Source of the DNA: Acidobacteriota bacterium
GTDB taxonomy: Bacteria > Acidobacteriota > Thermoanaerobaculia > Thermoanaerobaculales > Sulfomarinibacteraceae
Direction: 5' to 3'
Assembly: GCA_024641545.1 (NCBI GenBank)
Contig: JAHECW010000016.1
Location: 1-50,150, forward strand
Length of the DNA stretch: 50,150 bases
Shown: positions 1 to 7,594 of the stretch, piece after piece
Layout of the letters: the number at the start of each line of letters is the position of its first letter
Numbering within the stretch: the first letter of the stretch is position 1
Made by a program: the position numbers and the translations under genes
The notes under the pieces: generated by a model
The model's input: the letters and a program-made list of their open reading frames with translations, nothing else
What the model was told of the DNA's origin: nothing
Database searches by the model: none

Positions 1-184
1 CTCGGCGACGGCGGTGGCCGAAATGGTCGCCGCGGATCATTCCGACCTGCTCTCGCCCGGTGACCGGAAAGGTGCGGTCCGCATCGAACTCACCGACGCG
101 TCGGACCGCTTTCTGCGGATCACCCGCTCGATCCTCGGCCGTGACCCCGAGGAGCTCGAGGTCGTCGACATCGATCAGGCGTGA
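1..184 (+). CDS. C-terminal fragment of an unidentified protein
   Basis: An open frame enters from the left edge (codons in phase with base 2) and stops with TGA at 182-184, giving about 60 C-terminal residues. The tail is charged and ends in the motif DPEELEVVDIDQA. I do not recognise the family. The stop lies directly against the stop codon of the convergent minus-strand gene (185), with no intergenic base and no terminator hairpin. Codon use matches the rest of the window, so it is probably a real gene. Confidence 0.6.
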   Translation, partial: SATAVAEMVAADHSDLLSPGDRKGAVRIELTDASDRFLRITRSILGRDPEELEVVDIDQA

Positions 185-757
185 TCAGAACTTGACGAGA
201 TAGTCCTTCGCCTCGAGGCACACCGAGAAGGCCTTCTTGAAGTTCTCGATCTGCTCGGCGGTGGCCGCTTGCGCCTGCTGGCCCTGCTGCTCGACCTGTT
301 GGGTCGCCTGGGCGCTCGCCTGACGTTTCCGGTGCCGGCCGGCGATGAGACCTGCGGCGGCGCCGTAGGCGGCCCCGCGGCCGGGATCGTCACTGGCGAT
401 CTCACCGATGAGCGCGCCCGCGGCCGCGCCGCCGACGGCGCCGCGGGCGCCGGCTCCCGTGCCGGCCTGGGCGGCCTGTTGTTTGGCCTGGGCGGTCTGC
501 TGCGCCTGCTGATTGGCCTGATTGGCGAGGGCGAAGGGATCGCTGCCGGTGTTCTGCACCGCCCAGTTGTAACACCCGGCCTCGTCCTGTGACTGGAGCG
601 AAGCGTCCTGACCCTTGGTCGGGAAGACATAGACGTTGATGGTCGCCGCCAGCGTCTTCGGCTGGGCGGTGGTCCCTGTGGTCTGCTGCGCTGCAGCGCC
701 GCCTGCGAGGGCAATCCCGAAGAAGAAAAAAACGACTCTATTGAAAGCGTTGTTCAT
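185..757 (-). CDS. Glycine-zipper envelope protein (YMGG-type)
   Basis: 190 aa. An N-terminal hydrophobic signal peptide of about 23 residues ends in an Ala-rich cleavage region (GGAAAQ) with no lipobox Cys, so this is an exported, non-lipidated protein. The middle holds Gln/Ala-rich segments around a glycine zipper (AVGGAAAGALIGEIA and GAAYGAAAGLIAG), the G-x3-G spacing used for membrane insertion or oligomerisation. A conserved-looking CYNWAVQNTG segment before it is typical of YMGG-like glycine-zipper proteins. ATG at 757 is chosen because GGGGAGAG lies just upstream and the signal peptide starts there; a longer frame reads back through the neighbouring gene and is a shadow. Only 14 bp separate it from the upstream secreted-protein gene, so the two are probably co-transcribed. 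Function is unknown, most likely structural in the envelope. Confidence 0.75.
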   Translation of the reverse strand: MNNAFNRVVFFFFGIALAGGAAAQQTTGTTAQPKTLAATINVYVFPTKGQDASLQSQDEAGCYNWAVQNTGSDPFALANQANQQAQQTAQAKQQAAQAGTGAGARGAVGGAAAGALIGEIASDDPGRGAAYGAAAGLIAGRHRKRQASAQATQQVEQQGQQAQAATAEQIENFKKAFSVCLEAKDYLVKF

Positions 758-771
758 GGCCGTCTCTCCCC

Positions 772-1191
772 TCATCGACCCGCCTGAACGGGTGTGCAGG
801 CCGCAAAAACCGAGATGGTCAAGCCGTCGGCGGCGATGGCGATGGACGCCACTCCGCTGGCTTCGTCGATGACAAAGCTGAAGGCGCGGGCGTTCTCGAC
901 CCCCTGAAGGTAGATCTCTCCGTTGCCCCGTTCGAGGGTCCTGATCGGCGTTTGCCGGAATCGTTCGACGGCGCGGGTCGTGCTCACGGTCTTCGCCGCG
1001 AAGTCGATTTCGACGAACTCGGGCATGTTCCACTGCCACGGCATGCCGACCTCGCAGTCGCCGCTGGTGTCGCAGTAGGTCGCCTGGACCCCGGCGCAGA
1101 GGATCCTCTCGGCGCCGGTGAGATCTTCAGCCGTTGCCGCCGCCGAGATCAGCACCAGCATCGTGACGCCAAGCAGAATTTTCGTCTTCAT
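772..1191 (-). CDS. Secreted hypothetical protein
   Basis: 139 aa, starting at ATG 1191 behind a strong GGAGGAG ribosome-binding site. Residues 1-21 form a signal peptide (KTKILLGV hydrophobic core, cleavage near ATA/ED). The mature part has four cysteines, one pair close together near the N-terminus (ATYCDTSGDCEVG), plus a C-terminal Cys, which suggests disulfides in the periplasm. No catalytic motif is recognisable. The MPWQWNMPEFVEIDF segment resembles a conserved hypothetical secreted family I have seen in other Gram-negative genomes, but I cannot name it. It lies 45 bp after the beta-barrel gene and 14 bp before the glycine-zipper gene, suggesting a three-gene envelope operon. Confidence 0.7.
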   Translation of the reverse strand: MKTKILLGVTMLVLISAAATAEDLTGAERILCAGVQATYCDTSGDCEVGMPWQWNMPEFVEIDFAAKTVSTTRAVERFRQTPIRTLERGNGEIYLQGVENARAFSFVIDEASGVASIAIAADGLTISVFAACTPVQAGR

Positions 1192-1235
1192 GACTCCTCC
1201 GTTTCGATGTTCCTCGTGCCGCAACCTTAACCCCC

Positions 1236-2180
1236 CTACGGCTTTCCCAACCATGTATAGCCATAGGCGAGACCGAACGAATTGAAATCCCCGCCGATCC
1301 GGGTAAAGGCGCCCCGGCTGATGGCAAACCGCAGGTTGTGCTGCTTCCACACCTGCCACGACACGGTGAATCCGACTCTCGAGTTGTTCTGGAGATCGTC
1401 ACCGCCAACGTCATTGATGGTCGCCTCTCCGCCGTACCAGTAGTTGGCGTCGAGTGCCGCCCACAGACCGCGGCGAAAAAGGTAGCGAAGATGGACCTGG
1501 GAGGAGTAGATGGGGTCCTGCTTGCGCGAAACCCCACCGTAGAAATTCGAGTTCGTGGTGTACAACCAGGCTCCGATGTAGGCGTCGATCGCCCAGCTCC
1601 CCATGACATGAACAAAACCGATCTCCGGCTTGAAACCCCACCGGTTGGTGCCGATGTTGATGAGTCTCGAGGGGTCGTACTGACCGGTCGGTGCCTTGAC
1701 CATCAGACTCACGCCGACCATCGTCTTCGGATTGTAGGCCGCGAACTCCCGTGGGCTCATGGCCCGTCCGCCCAGGAGGTTGACCCCGAGGCGCATCACC
1801 AGGTCCCCGGTTCCCGATCGGTTGACCGCGGCCGGTTCGCCGCGGAAGAGGCCCTGGAGATCGCCGACCAGATACGGCAGAATGACCGTCGCGGTGGCCG
1901 AGCGGTTGAAGAGGTTCAGGGTCCGGGCGTAGGTGAAGCTCGAAGCCACAATATCCGCCTTGGCTTCGTCGATGGGCCCGGTCGGATCGAAGGCGAGATC
2001 TCCCCGGTTGAACAACCCGGACACACTCACGAAGTTGACGCCGTGCGGCGCCGGTGTGTAGGCGGCGGGGATCAGCTCCTGGGCGCCAACCGTCATCACG
2101 CTCACGACGAGCAGCAGGCAAGCCGCCACGCTTCGAACCACCCACAACCGGAGAGCGCCGTTCGATCCAGTGTTGGTCAA
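1236..2180 (-). CDS. Outer-membrane beta-barrel, MetA phenol-degradation/transporter type
   Basis: 314 aa. The signal peptide (RSVAACLLLVVSVMTVGAQ) is followed by alternating hydrophobic/aromatic beta-strands and ends in a hydrophobic, aromatic-rich strand (GLAYGYTWLGKP). The layout resembles the MetA-pathway-of-phenol-degradation family (PF13557) of putative outer-membrane channels. Features include an early PAPHGVNFVSVSG segment, an LFNRSATATVILPY strand and a KAPTGQYD turn; the KxPTGxY-type turn is common in that family. The start is TTG at 2180, with AGGAG six bases upstream; an internal Met would cut the signal peptide. Substrate cannot be told from sequence. First gene of a likely three-gene envelope operon. 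Confidence 0.75.
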   Translation of the reverse strand: MTNTGSNGALRLWVVRSVAACLLLVVSVMTVGAQELIPAAYTPAPHGVNFVSVSGLFNRGDLAFDPTGPIDEAKADIVASSFTYARTLNLFNRSATATVILPYLVGDLQGLFRGEPAAVNRSGTGDLVMRLGVNLLGGRAMSPREFAAYNPKTMVGVSLMVKAPTGQYDPSRLINIGTNRWGFKPEIGFVHVMGSWAIDAYIGAWLYTTNSNFYGGVSRKQDPIYSSQVHLRYLFRRGLWAALDANYWYGGEATINDVGGDDLQNNSRVGFTVSWQVWKQHNLRFAISRGAFTRIGGDFNSFGLAYGYTWLGKP

Positions 2181-2318
2181 GAGGGCTCCTTAGTTCGTCC
2201 GGTTCAACCGGAGGATTCTACCTCGAAAATGTCGGGACACGCATCTGAAACCCGCCCGCGGAGGACCGATTCGGATCTGCAGATGATGCTAAGCTCGCCC
2301 CCCTCGAAAGGAGCGCCC

Positions 2319-3065
2319 ATGCGTCCCGACGGCCGTCAACCCGACGAAATCCGCCCCATCACCATCGAACCCGACTTCATCCGCTACCCCGAGGGCAGTG
2401 TCCTGTGGCGCGCCGGCGACACCGTCGTGCTGTGCAACGTCAGCCTGTCGGACAAGACTGCTCCATTCCTCCGCGGCTCCGGCGAGGGCTGGGTGACCGC
2501 CGAGTACGCGATGCTCCCGAGAGCCACCGACACCCGCTCCGACCGCGAGGTCAAGAAGGGCAAACCGAGCGGCCGCTCGCAGGAGATCCAGCGTCTCATC
2601 GGCCGTTCGTTGCGCGCCGCGGTTCGCCGCGACCTCATGGGTGAGCGCGCCCTGACCGCCGACTGCGACGTCCTCCAGGCCGACGGCTCGACCCGGACCT
2701 CGTCGATTTCCGGTGCCTGGACCGCCATGGCGATCGCCTTCGGCCGGATGTACGAGCAGGGGCTCATCTCCGCATGGCCGCTGGCGGAACAGATCGCCGC
2801 CGTCGCCGTCGGCCTGAGCAACGGCGAGCCCCGGGCCGACCTCGACTACGGCGAGGACTTCGACTGCGATGTCGACCTCAACCTCGTCTTCACCGGTACC
2901 GGACGGCTGGTGGAGGTTCAGGGCACCGCCGAAGGCGCCAATTTCTCACGCGCCGAACTCGATGCAATGCTCGATCTCGGCTGGATCGGCGCCCAGCAGG
3001 TGATGGCCAAGCAGCGCGAGGTGATCGCACCGAGGTTGAAGGCGCTTGGATTGGAGATGCCGTAG
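2319..3065 (+). CDS. rph: Ribonuclease PH
   Basis: 248 aa, normal for the family (about 237-256). This phosphate-dependent 3'-to-5' exoribonuclease trims the 3' ends of tRNA precursors in the cytoplasm. Family signatures are all visible: N-terminal MRPDGRQPDEIRP, the GEGWVTAEYAMLPRAT block, RLIGRSLRAA, ALTADCDVLQADGSTRT and EVQGTAEGANFSR. The start is ATG 2319 behind AAAGGAG; a longer in-frame reading back to about 1338 runs antisense through the beta-barrel gene and is rejected. No rdgB follows, unlike many bacteria. A tRNA array lies 0.9 kb downstream. Confidence 0.95.
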   Translation: MRPDGRQPDEIRPITIEPDFIRYPEGSVLWRAGDTVVLCNVSLSDKTAPFLRGSGEGWVTAEYAMLPRATDTRSDREVKKGKPSGRSQEIQRLIGRSLRAAVRRDLMGERALTADCDVLQADGSTRTSSISGAWTAMAIAFGRMYEQGLISAWPLAEQIAAVAVGLSNGEPRADLDYGEDFDCDVDLNLVFTGTGRLVEVQGTAEGANFSRAELDAMLDLGWIGAQQVMAKQREVIAPRLKALGLEMP

Positions 3066-3130
3066 CCGCGGTCGCGGCCGCTGCGGCTGCCCCGGCCGCT
3101 GTCCCGGACGCTGAACATCTCAATCGGGAT

Positions 3131-3152
3131 CGGACACGGACACGGACACGGA
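3131..3152. repeat. Hexanucleotide tandem repeat
   Basis: Three full copies of CGGACA plus a partial fourth lie in the gap between rph and the nucleotidyltransferase cassette, just upstream of a perfect TATAAT. The repeat covers the place where a -35 element would sit, so copy-number change could alter promoter spacing. Confidence 0.7.
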
Positions 3153-3161
3153 GAATGATGC

Positions 3162-3167
3162 TATAAT
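3162..3167 (+). promoter_or_regulatory. -10 box of the nucleotidyltransferase cassette
   Basis: Perfect TATAAT 20 bases before the ATG of the small first gene. No good -35 hexamer is seen at 16-18 bp, as that stretch is the CGGACA repeat. AAGGA follows at 3172-3176 as ribosome-binding site. Confidence 0.5.
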
Positions 3168-3186
3168 ACTGAAGGAAAAGGGTATT

Positions 3187-3399
3187 ATGAGCACGCTTGA
3201 GGAACGCAGCGCCGAGCGCCGCAAACGATTGGTCGCCAACCTCGCTCACGGCCCCGCCGAGGCCGAAGCGTGGGATCTCGAGTTCTGGCAGGACGCCGGT
3301 CCCGAGGTGAGACTCTCGGCTCTGGTCGCGATTCACGAGGATGTCGCACGGGTCGAGGCGGCGCGTTCCTGTGCCGAGGATTCCGGAGCCGACCGTTGA
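3187..3399 (+). CDS. Small charged protein, possible antitoxin partner
   Basis: 70 aa, rich in Glu, Ala and Arg, with no membrane segment; predicted mostly helical (LEERSAERRKRLVANLA, EVRLSALVAIHEDVARVEAA). It starts at ATG 3187, ten bases after AAGGA, and its stop overlaps the next start as TTGA. A small helical protein translationally coupled to a nucleotidyltransferase-fold protein is the layout of many nucleotidyltransferase-based toxin-antitoxin or abortive-infection pairs. Which partner is toxin cannot be told from sequence. I do not recognise the family itself. Confidence 0.65.
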   Translation: MSTLEERSAERRKRLVANLAHGPAEAEAWDLEFWQDAGPEVRLSALVAIHEDVARVEAARSCAEDSGADR

Positions 3400-3854
3400 A
3401 CACCGTCCCGGATTTCGAAGACATCTTGGCGTTGTTCGCCGAGTTCAGCGTCCGGTATCTGATCGTCGGTGGTCTTGCATTCATCTACCACGCGAAGCCC
3501 CGATACACCAAAGACATCGATCTCTGGATCGATCCCTCGCCGGAAAACGTCGCCAACGTCAACCGCGCACTTTCCGAGTTCGGCAGCCCGAGTTTGATCG
3601 ATGCCGATGATCCCGATCAGATTCTCCAACTGGGATGCGCCCCGAACCGGATCGACATCCTTCGAAGCGTCGTCGATCTCGACTTCGATCGCGCATGGAA
3701 CCGTCGGATCCGAGCTCCATACGGAGCCGCCCCAGCCAGCTGGATTGATATCGACAACCTGATCGCCATCAAGAGCCGAATCGACCACCCGAGGCATCAG
3801 GAGGATGCGCGCGTCCTGATGATGGTCAGGGACCGGAAACGACCAGCCGACTAG
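3396..3854 (+). CDS. Nucleotidyltransferase-fold protein (DUF6036/AbiEii-like)
   Basis: 152 aa from TTG 3396, with GGAG at 3385-3388. The N-terminal half has the polymerase-beta-like nucleotidyltransferase signature: YLIVGGLAFIYH, then RYTKDIDLWID, where GG and the D-x-D pair would bind the nucleotide and metal. The later DILRSVVDLDFDRAW segment may supply the third acidic residue. The C-terminal DNLIAIKSRIDHPRHQEDARVL motif (K, R, D) is also typical of this group. It may transfer nucleotides onto a target RNA or protein, as in AbiEii- or MenT-type toxins, but a housekeeping role is possible. It is translationally coupled to the preceding 70-aa gene and sits beside a tRNA array, a common place for such cassettes. 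Confidence 0.75.
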   Translation: MNTVPDFEDILALFAEFSVRYLIVGGLAFIYHAKPRYTKDIDLWIDPSPENVANVNRALSEFGSPSLIDADDPDQILQLGCAPNRIDILRSVVDLDFDRAWNRRIRAPYGAAPASWIDIDNLIAIKSRIDHPRHQEDARVLMMVRDRKRPAD

Positions 3855-3895
3855 GATGGGTGCCATCGGTGACGGGCGAGGGCACGGGTTAGACA

Positions 3896-3925
3896 TTGAC
3901 ACTTCACCGAACCTAAACCTATACT
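3896..3925 (+). promoter_or_regulatory. Sigma-70-type promoter of the tRNA array
   Basis: Perfect TTGACA at 3896-3901, 18 bp spacer, TATACT at 3920-3925. It lies 55 bp upstream of the first tRNA. A GC-rich run near the expected start (CTCCGCCTCGGGGC) could be a discriminator typical of stable-RNA promoters. Confidence 0.8.
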
Positions 3926-3980
3926 CACTCTCCGCCTCGGGGCGGTGTTCTTTGGCAATCAAACGAGCGGACTCGAGCGT

Positions 3981-4057
<77 letters not shown>

Positions 4058-4084
4058 CTACACTCCGACCGACCGGTTCTTTCT

Positions 4085-4161
4085 CCGCCTGTAGCTCAGC
4101 CGGATAGAGCAACGGATTTCTAATCCGTGGGCCAGAGGTTCGAGTCCTCTCAGGCGGGCCA
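4085..4161 (+). tRNA. tRNA-Arg (TCT)
   Basis: The acceptor CCGCCTG pairs with CAGGCGG (4151-4157). Anticodon stem ACGGA/TCCGT encloses loop TTTCTAA, anticodon TCT, reading AGA/AGG codons. T arm AGAGG-TTCGAGT-CCTCT. Discriminator G, encoded CCA. Confidence 0.95.
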
Positions 4162-4179
4162 TTTCGCATTCAAGATGAT

Positions 4180-4256
4180 GGTGGGCGTAGCTCAGCTGGT
4201 AGAGCACAGGATTGTGGCTCCTGTGGTCGAGGGTTCGAACCCCTTCGCTCACCCCA
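4180..4256 (+). tRNA. tRNA-His (GTG)
   Basis: The acceptor GTGGGCG pairs with CGCTCAC (4246-4252). Anticodon stem CAGGA/TCCTG encloses loop TTGTGGC, anticodon GTG. An encoded G at 4180 faces C73 (4253), the extra G-1:C73 pair that identifies bacterial tRNA-His. Encoded CCA at 4254-4256. Confidence 0.95.
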
Positions 4257-4271
4257 ATTTTCTCTTCGCGT

Positions 4272-4348
4272 GCGCCCGTAGCTCAGCTGGATAGAGCGTT
4301 AGACTCCGGATCTAAAGGCCGTGAGTTCGAATCTCGCCGGGCGCACCA
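4272..4348 (+). tRNA. tRNA-Arg (CCG)
   Basis: The acceptor GCGCCCG pairs with CGGGCGC (4338-4344). Anticodon stem TTAGA/TCTAA encloses loop CTCCGGA, anticodon CCG, reading CGG codons. T arm GTGAG-TTCGAAT-CTCGC. Discriminator A and encoded CCA. Last gene of the array, 12 bp before the terminator. Confidence 0.95.
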
Positions 4349-4360
4349 CAATCGAAGATG

Positions 4361-4398
4361 ACCGAGCCTCCAGAAGAGGGAGGCTCGGTTATTTTTTT
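4361..4398 (+). terminator. Intrinsic terminator of the tRNA array
   Basis: An 11-bp perfect stem ACCGAGCCTCC/GGAGGCTCGGT with a 7-base loop is followed at once by TATTTTTTT. It closes the transcript that begins at the 3896 promoter. Confidence 0.93.
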
Positions 4399-4512
4399 GT
4401 AATGACGAACCGGGAATATTCCTCGCTGCGGGGGTTTGTAAGCGATAGGTGATCCGATCGTGCGGCGGCGGCCGGTCGGCAACGATGGACACAACTCTCG
4501 GAGGACTAGGTC

Positions 4513-4854
4513 ATGAAAATCTCGAAACGCGATGTCGGCAACGTCACGGTCCTGGAACCGAAGGGCAAGGTCACGATCGGATCCGGCGACGTGCTCCTGC
4601 GCGAGACGATCGACGAGGTCTTGAGCGGCGGCGCGAAGAACCTCCTGGTGGATCTCAAGGGTGTTTCCAAGATGGACTCTTCCGGGCTCGGTGAACTCGT
4701 CGCCGCGCACAATACGGTGAGTTCGAACCAGGGAACGATCAAGTTGGTCAACATCCCGAGCAAGCTCTACAGCATCTTCGGCGTCGCCCAGATCATCTCG
4801 GTGATGGATGTCTTCGACAACATGGACGAGGCTTTGGGGTCGTTCGACAGCTAG
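4513..4854 (+). CDS. STAS-domain anti-sigma factor antagonist
   Basis: 113 aa, a single STAS domain of the SpoIIAA/RsbV type. These proteins bind an anti-sigma kinase and release a sigma factor; phosphorylation of a conserved Ser turns them off, and SpoIIE/RsbU-type PP2C phosphatases turn them back on. The phospho-site motif is present as KMDSSGLGELV (D55, S56, S57), after the expected beta strand LLVDLKGV. ATG 4513 is preceded by GGAGG. No anti-sigma kinase or sigma factor adjoins it; a SpoIIE-type phosphatase lies about 24 kb away at 29134. A 7-bp hairpin (GGCCTCG/CGAGGCC, 4864-4880) without a T-run sits after the stop, between this gene and the convergent ketoacyl synthase. Confidence 0.9.
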   Translation: MKISKRDVGNVTVLEPKGKVTIGSGDVLLRETIDEVLSGGAKNLLVDLKGVSKMDSSGLGELVAAHNTVSSNQGTIKLVNIPSKLYSIFGVAQIISVMDVFDNMDEALGSFDS

Positions 4855-4905
4855 CCCGGACGAGGCCTCGGTACGAGGCCGTCGGCGCCGCACCTGACCT
4901 GATCT

Positions 4906-6492
4906 TCACCACTTCCTGCAGACCACGCAGGCGTTGATGCCGCCCACCCCCATATTGATCTTGCCGGCGACGTCGCCGCTCGTCGTGCGGGCCTCATTCC
5001 CCACGAGGCCGTTGGTGGAGGAGCGGATCTGACTGTGGATCTCACCATCCGTGAGATTGACGGGGTGGAGTTCGCCTTTGGCGAAACCGAGGTGCTGCGC
5101 CGTGAGTTCCCACCCGCCGCACACCGACATGCCGTGGCCGAACGAGCCCTTTCGAGCCGTCAAGGTCGTCGATTCCGGGAGGACTTTGAGAATATTCTGG
5201 AGCTCGCTCCAGTCACCCGGAGTGGCGGTGGCGTGCATGTCCCAGGTGGAGACGTCCTTCGGCACGACCCCGGCCTCGGTCAGCGCCTGATCGATGGCGC
5301 GGCGAGGACCCTCGCTCGAGGGAGTGATGATGTGGTCCGCATCGGAGGAAACCGCGACCCCCAAGATCTCGAGGCCGAGCGCCTCAAACCCAAGTCGAGC
5401 GAGGTATTCCGCGTCGCCCACGATCCAGATGCAGGCGCCGCCGGCGACGTGGGTTCCCCGAAATCCGGTGAAGGGTTTGGACACCTGACCGTCATGGGAT
5501 AGGACTCGTGCGCCGAAAAAGGTCCCCACCGACATGGCGTGCGGCTCGGGATCGGTCATGCCGATGACCGCGACCTTCGCCTGGTCGGAGCGGATCGCGT
5601 CGACGGCCATCTTCAGGGAAACACTGAAACCCGAGCACGCGGCGATCGGGGCGATCGCGGGCCCCGTGATGTGGGCGAGCATCGAGATCTGGGCCGCCGG
5701 GATGTTGGGGATGTTCCACAGCAGATTGGGGTCGACCGCGTTCCAGGGTTCGGTGGGGCAGCCGAATTCGGCGTTGAGTTTTTTCCGCGTCGACACCTTG
5801 TGGCGGATGATGTTCTTCTTGCCGTTCTCGATATCGCCGGTGATGCCTTCGGCTTCGATCTCGCTCAGTCGCTCGAGATACCCGCGCAGCCCTTCGGAGC
5901 GTGCGACCCAGAAGGTCTCCCATCTCTCGCTGATCTCGTCGTGGTCTTCGGCCAGGGGATCAACCGTCGCCGGGTCCGTCGGCGCGTTCGCGGTTTCGCG
6001 GATCCGTGCCTTACCGGCGTCGTCGGCGTGGCGATAGTCCCGGAGACCGGTGTGGTGCTCGTCCCGACACCAGAAACGATTCCACCTTCGCTGCGCGCGG
6101 TGATAGCGGATCGCATGCTCGAAATGGAGCGGAAAATCCCCCAGGGCGGTGCCGACGTAGACATGGGCCTGAGGACCCAGGTCCGTCAACAGCGACTCGA
6201 TCCCCGGGTTCTGGCCGAGGGCCTGGATGAAGGCGCCGATGGCGTATTTGACCGTGTTGCCCATCTTGGCGCTGAGCTGGGAAAACCGTCGTGGTTCAAA
6301 GCGCTCATCGATCCACGGCCGGTAGGTCTCGAAGTCGAACTCCGGCCGGCCGACGAGGAAGTTGCTCGGGCCGAAGCCGTCAAAGGGCTCGAGCCAGCTT
6401 GTCGCGCGCGAGAGATTGCGCTCGAAAGTGGCGATGTCCGGCGATTTGGGGGCAACGACACCCCACCCAAAGACACCGATTCGTTTGTGCAT
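4906..6492 (-). CDS. Beta-ketoacyl-ACP synthase-like enzyme with a large insertion
   Basis: 528 aa, well above the roughly 410 aa of FabF/FabB. The thiolase-fold condensing triad is intact: Cys286 in AACSGFS, His420 in DMHATATPGD and His453 in SFGHGMSVCGGWE, plus the C-terminal GGINACVV strand. It should condense an acyl thioester with malonyl-ACP or a similar extender, in the cytoplasm. About 95 extra charged and aromatic residues lie between GTALGDFP (113-121) and NIPAAQIS (263-270), where FabF proteins have only a short stretch; this may form a cap or partner surface, as in long FabY-type synthases. ATG 6492 follows GGAGGGAG. No other fatty-acid genes adjoin it. Substrate is unknown; it might serve the acyl-lipid cluster at 14760-23393, but that is speculation. 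Confidence 0.85.
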   Translation of the reverse strand: MHKRIGVFGWGVVAPKSPDIATFERNLSRATSWLEPFDGFGPSNFLVGRPEFDFETYRPWIDERFEPRRFSQLSAKMGNTVKYAIGAFIQALGQNPGIESLLTDLGPQAHVYVGTALGDFPLHFEHAIRYHRAQRRWNRFWCRDEHHTGLRDYRHADDAGKARIRETANAPTDPATVDPLAEDHDEISERWETFWVARSEGLRGYLERLSEIEAEGITGDIENGKKNIIRHKVSTRKKLNAEFGCPTEPWNAVDPNLLWNIPNIPAAQISMLAHITGPAIAPIAACSGFSVSLKMAVDAIRSDQAKVAVIGMTDPEPHAMSVGTFFGARVLSHDGQVSKPFTGFRGTHVAGGACIWIVGDAEYLARLGFEALGLEILGVAVSSDADHIITPSSEGPRRAIDQALTEAGVVPKDVSTWDMHATATPGDWSELQNILKVLPESTTLTARKGSFGHGMSVCGGWELTAQHLGFAKGELHPVNLTDGEIHSQIRSSTNGLVGNEARTTSGDVAGKINMGVGGINACVVCRKW

Positions 6493-6741
6493 GATCCGGG
6501 CTCCCTCCAGCCCCGGTATAGCAGCGAAGACCCGAGCTTGAAAGACGCGATGCGGCAGGGCGGACGGCGTCGATTTCCTGCGATCCGTCGCCGCCTTGCG
6601 AAACGCCAATCCCGCCCTCGATCGATATCGTCGACCGGGGGCACAGTGGTCTTCCGCGCTGTCCGAGAAGAGCGGGGTCAAGCCGAGGACGGACCGGTCG
6701 GAGCCCTGCTCGCCTGCTATCCTCGGCCGACGGAGGCACGC

Positions 6742-7563
6742 ATGTGCAGATGGCTCGCCTATACCGGCTCTCCGGTCTTTGTCGATGAATTGATCCTCAA
6801 ACCCGATCACTCGCTCATCGAGCAGAGCCAGTCGGCGACCTCGGGCGCGACGCCGACCAACGGCGACGGCTTCGGGATCGGCTGGTACGGGACGAAAGCG
6901 ACCCCCGGGCTCTACCGCAGTGTCCAGCCGGCATGGAACGATCGCAATCTGCGCGATCTCGCCGAGCAGATCGAGTCCGGGCATTTCATCGCCCACATCC
7001 GCGCCGCCACCGGGACCGCGGTGCAGCACACCAACTGCCACCCATTTCGCTTCGGCAAGTGGCTGTTTGTCCACAATGGCCGGATCCGCGAGTTCGGCGA
7101 GCTCAAACGCGATCTCGTTTTCGAGATCAGCCCCGAGCTCTTCCCGGAAATCGAGGGCACCACCGACTCCGAGGTGATGTTCTTCCTCGCCCTCACGTTG
7201 GGACTCGACGACGACCCCGTCGGCGCGTGCGAACGGATGGCTCATCTCGTCGAGAGGGTGGCCGAAAGCCACCGGATCGAGGCCCCTCTGACCATGACTC
7301 TCGGGGTCAGCGATGGCAGTAGGCTCTCCGCGATCCGCTACGCCTCGGACGGGCGGCTCAGAACGCTTTTCCTGAGCCGGGAGATCCGAGCGCTCAAGGA
7401 GCTCGGTCTCGAGGTCGACAGCGTCTCCGAGGACACCCGGGTCGTGGTCTCGGAACCGTTCGGCAGGCTGTCGGGAGCCTGGAGTGAAATCCCACCATCG
7501 ACGGCGGTCACCATCGCCGGCGGAAAGCTCGAAACCCGGGCCTTCAGCCCCCGCGATCGCTGA
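6742..7563 (+). CDS. Class II glutamine amidotransferase (YafJ/EgtC-like)
   Basis: 273 aa. Cys2 directly after the initiator Met (MCRWLAYTG) is the N-terminal nucleophile of Ntn hydrolases, so Met must be removed for activity; this fixes the start at ATG 6742, with GGAGG five bases upstream. Other family elements are NGDGFGIGWYG, HIRAATG, HTNCHPF and FVHNGRI, which form the glutamine or gamma-glutamyl pocket. The synthetase domain of larger family members is absent, so it acts alone or with an unlinked partner, probably cleaving gamma-glutamyl amides (EgtC-like) or donating ammonia. No ergothioneine genes are near. An extended -10 (TGCTATCCT, ending 6723) is a possible promoter in the gap from the divergent ketoacyl synthase gene. 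Confidence 0.9.
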   Translation: MCRWLAYTGSPVFVDELILKPDHSLIEQSQSATSGATPTNGDGFGIGWYGTKATPGLYRSVQPAWNDRNLRDLAEQIESGHFIAHIRAATGTAVQHTNCHPFRFGKWLFVHNGRIREFGELKRDLVFEISPELFPEIEGTTDSEVMFFLALTLGLDDDPVGACERMAHLVERVAESHRIEAPLTMTLGVSDGSRLSAIRYASDGRLRTLFLSREIRALKELGLEVDSVSEDTRVVVSEPFGRLSGAWSEIPPSTAVTIAGGKLETRAFSPRDR

Positions 7564-7594
7564 CAGCGGTCGTTCCGGTCGAACGAGTCGCCGG

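Noticed and set aside
1338-2318. Upstream in-frame extension of rph into a 575-codon frame
   Set aside because: It runs antisense through the beta-barrel gene, its composition is not protein-like, and a good start with AAAGGAG exists at 2319.
5539-6741. Long plus-strand frame opposite the ketoacyl synthase, continuing into the amidotransferase
   Set aside because: Shadow of a well-supported minus-strand gene; Cys2 of the amidotransferase requires the start at 6742.
6493-7272. N-terminal extension of the ketoacyl synthase
   Set aside because: It overlaps the amidotransferase gene antisense; the synthase fold begins at ATG 6492 with a good ribosome-binding site.
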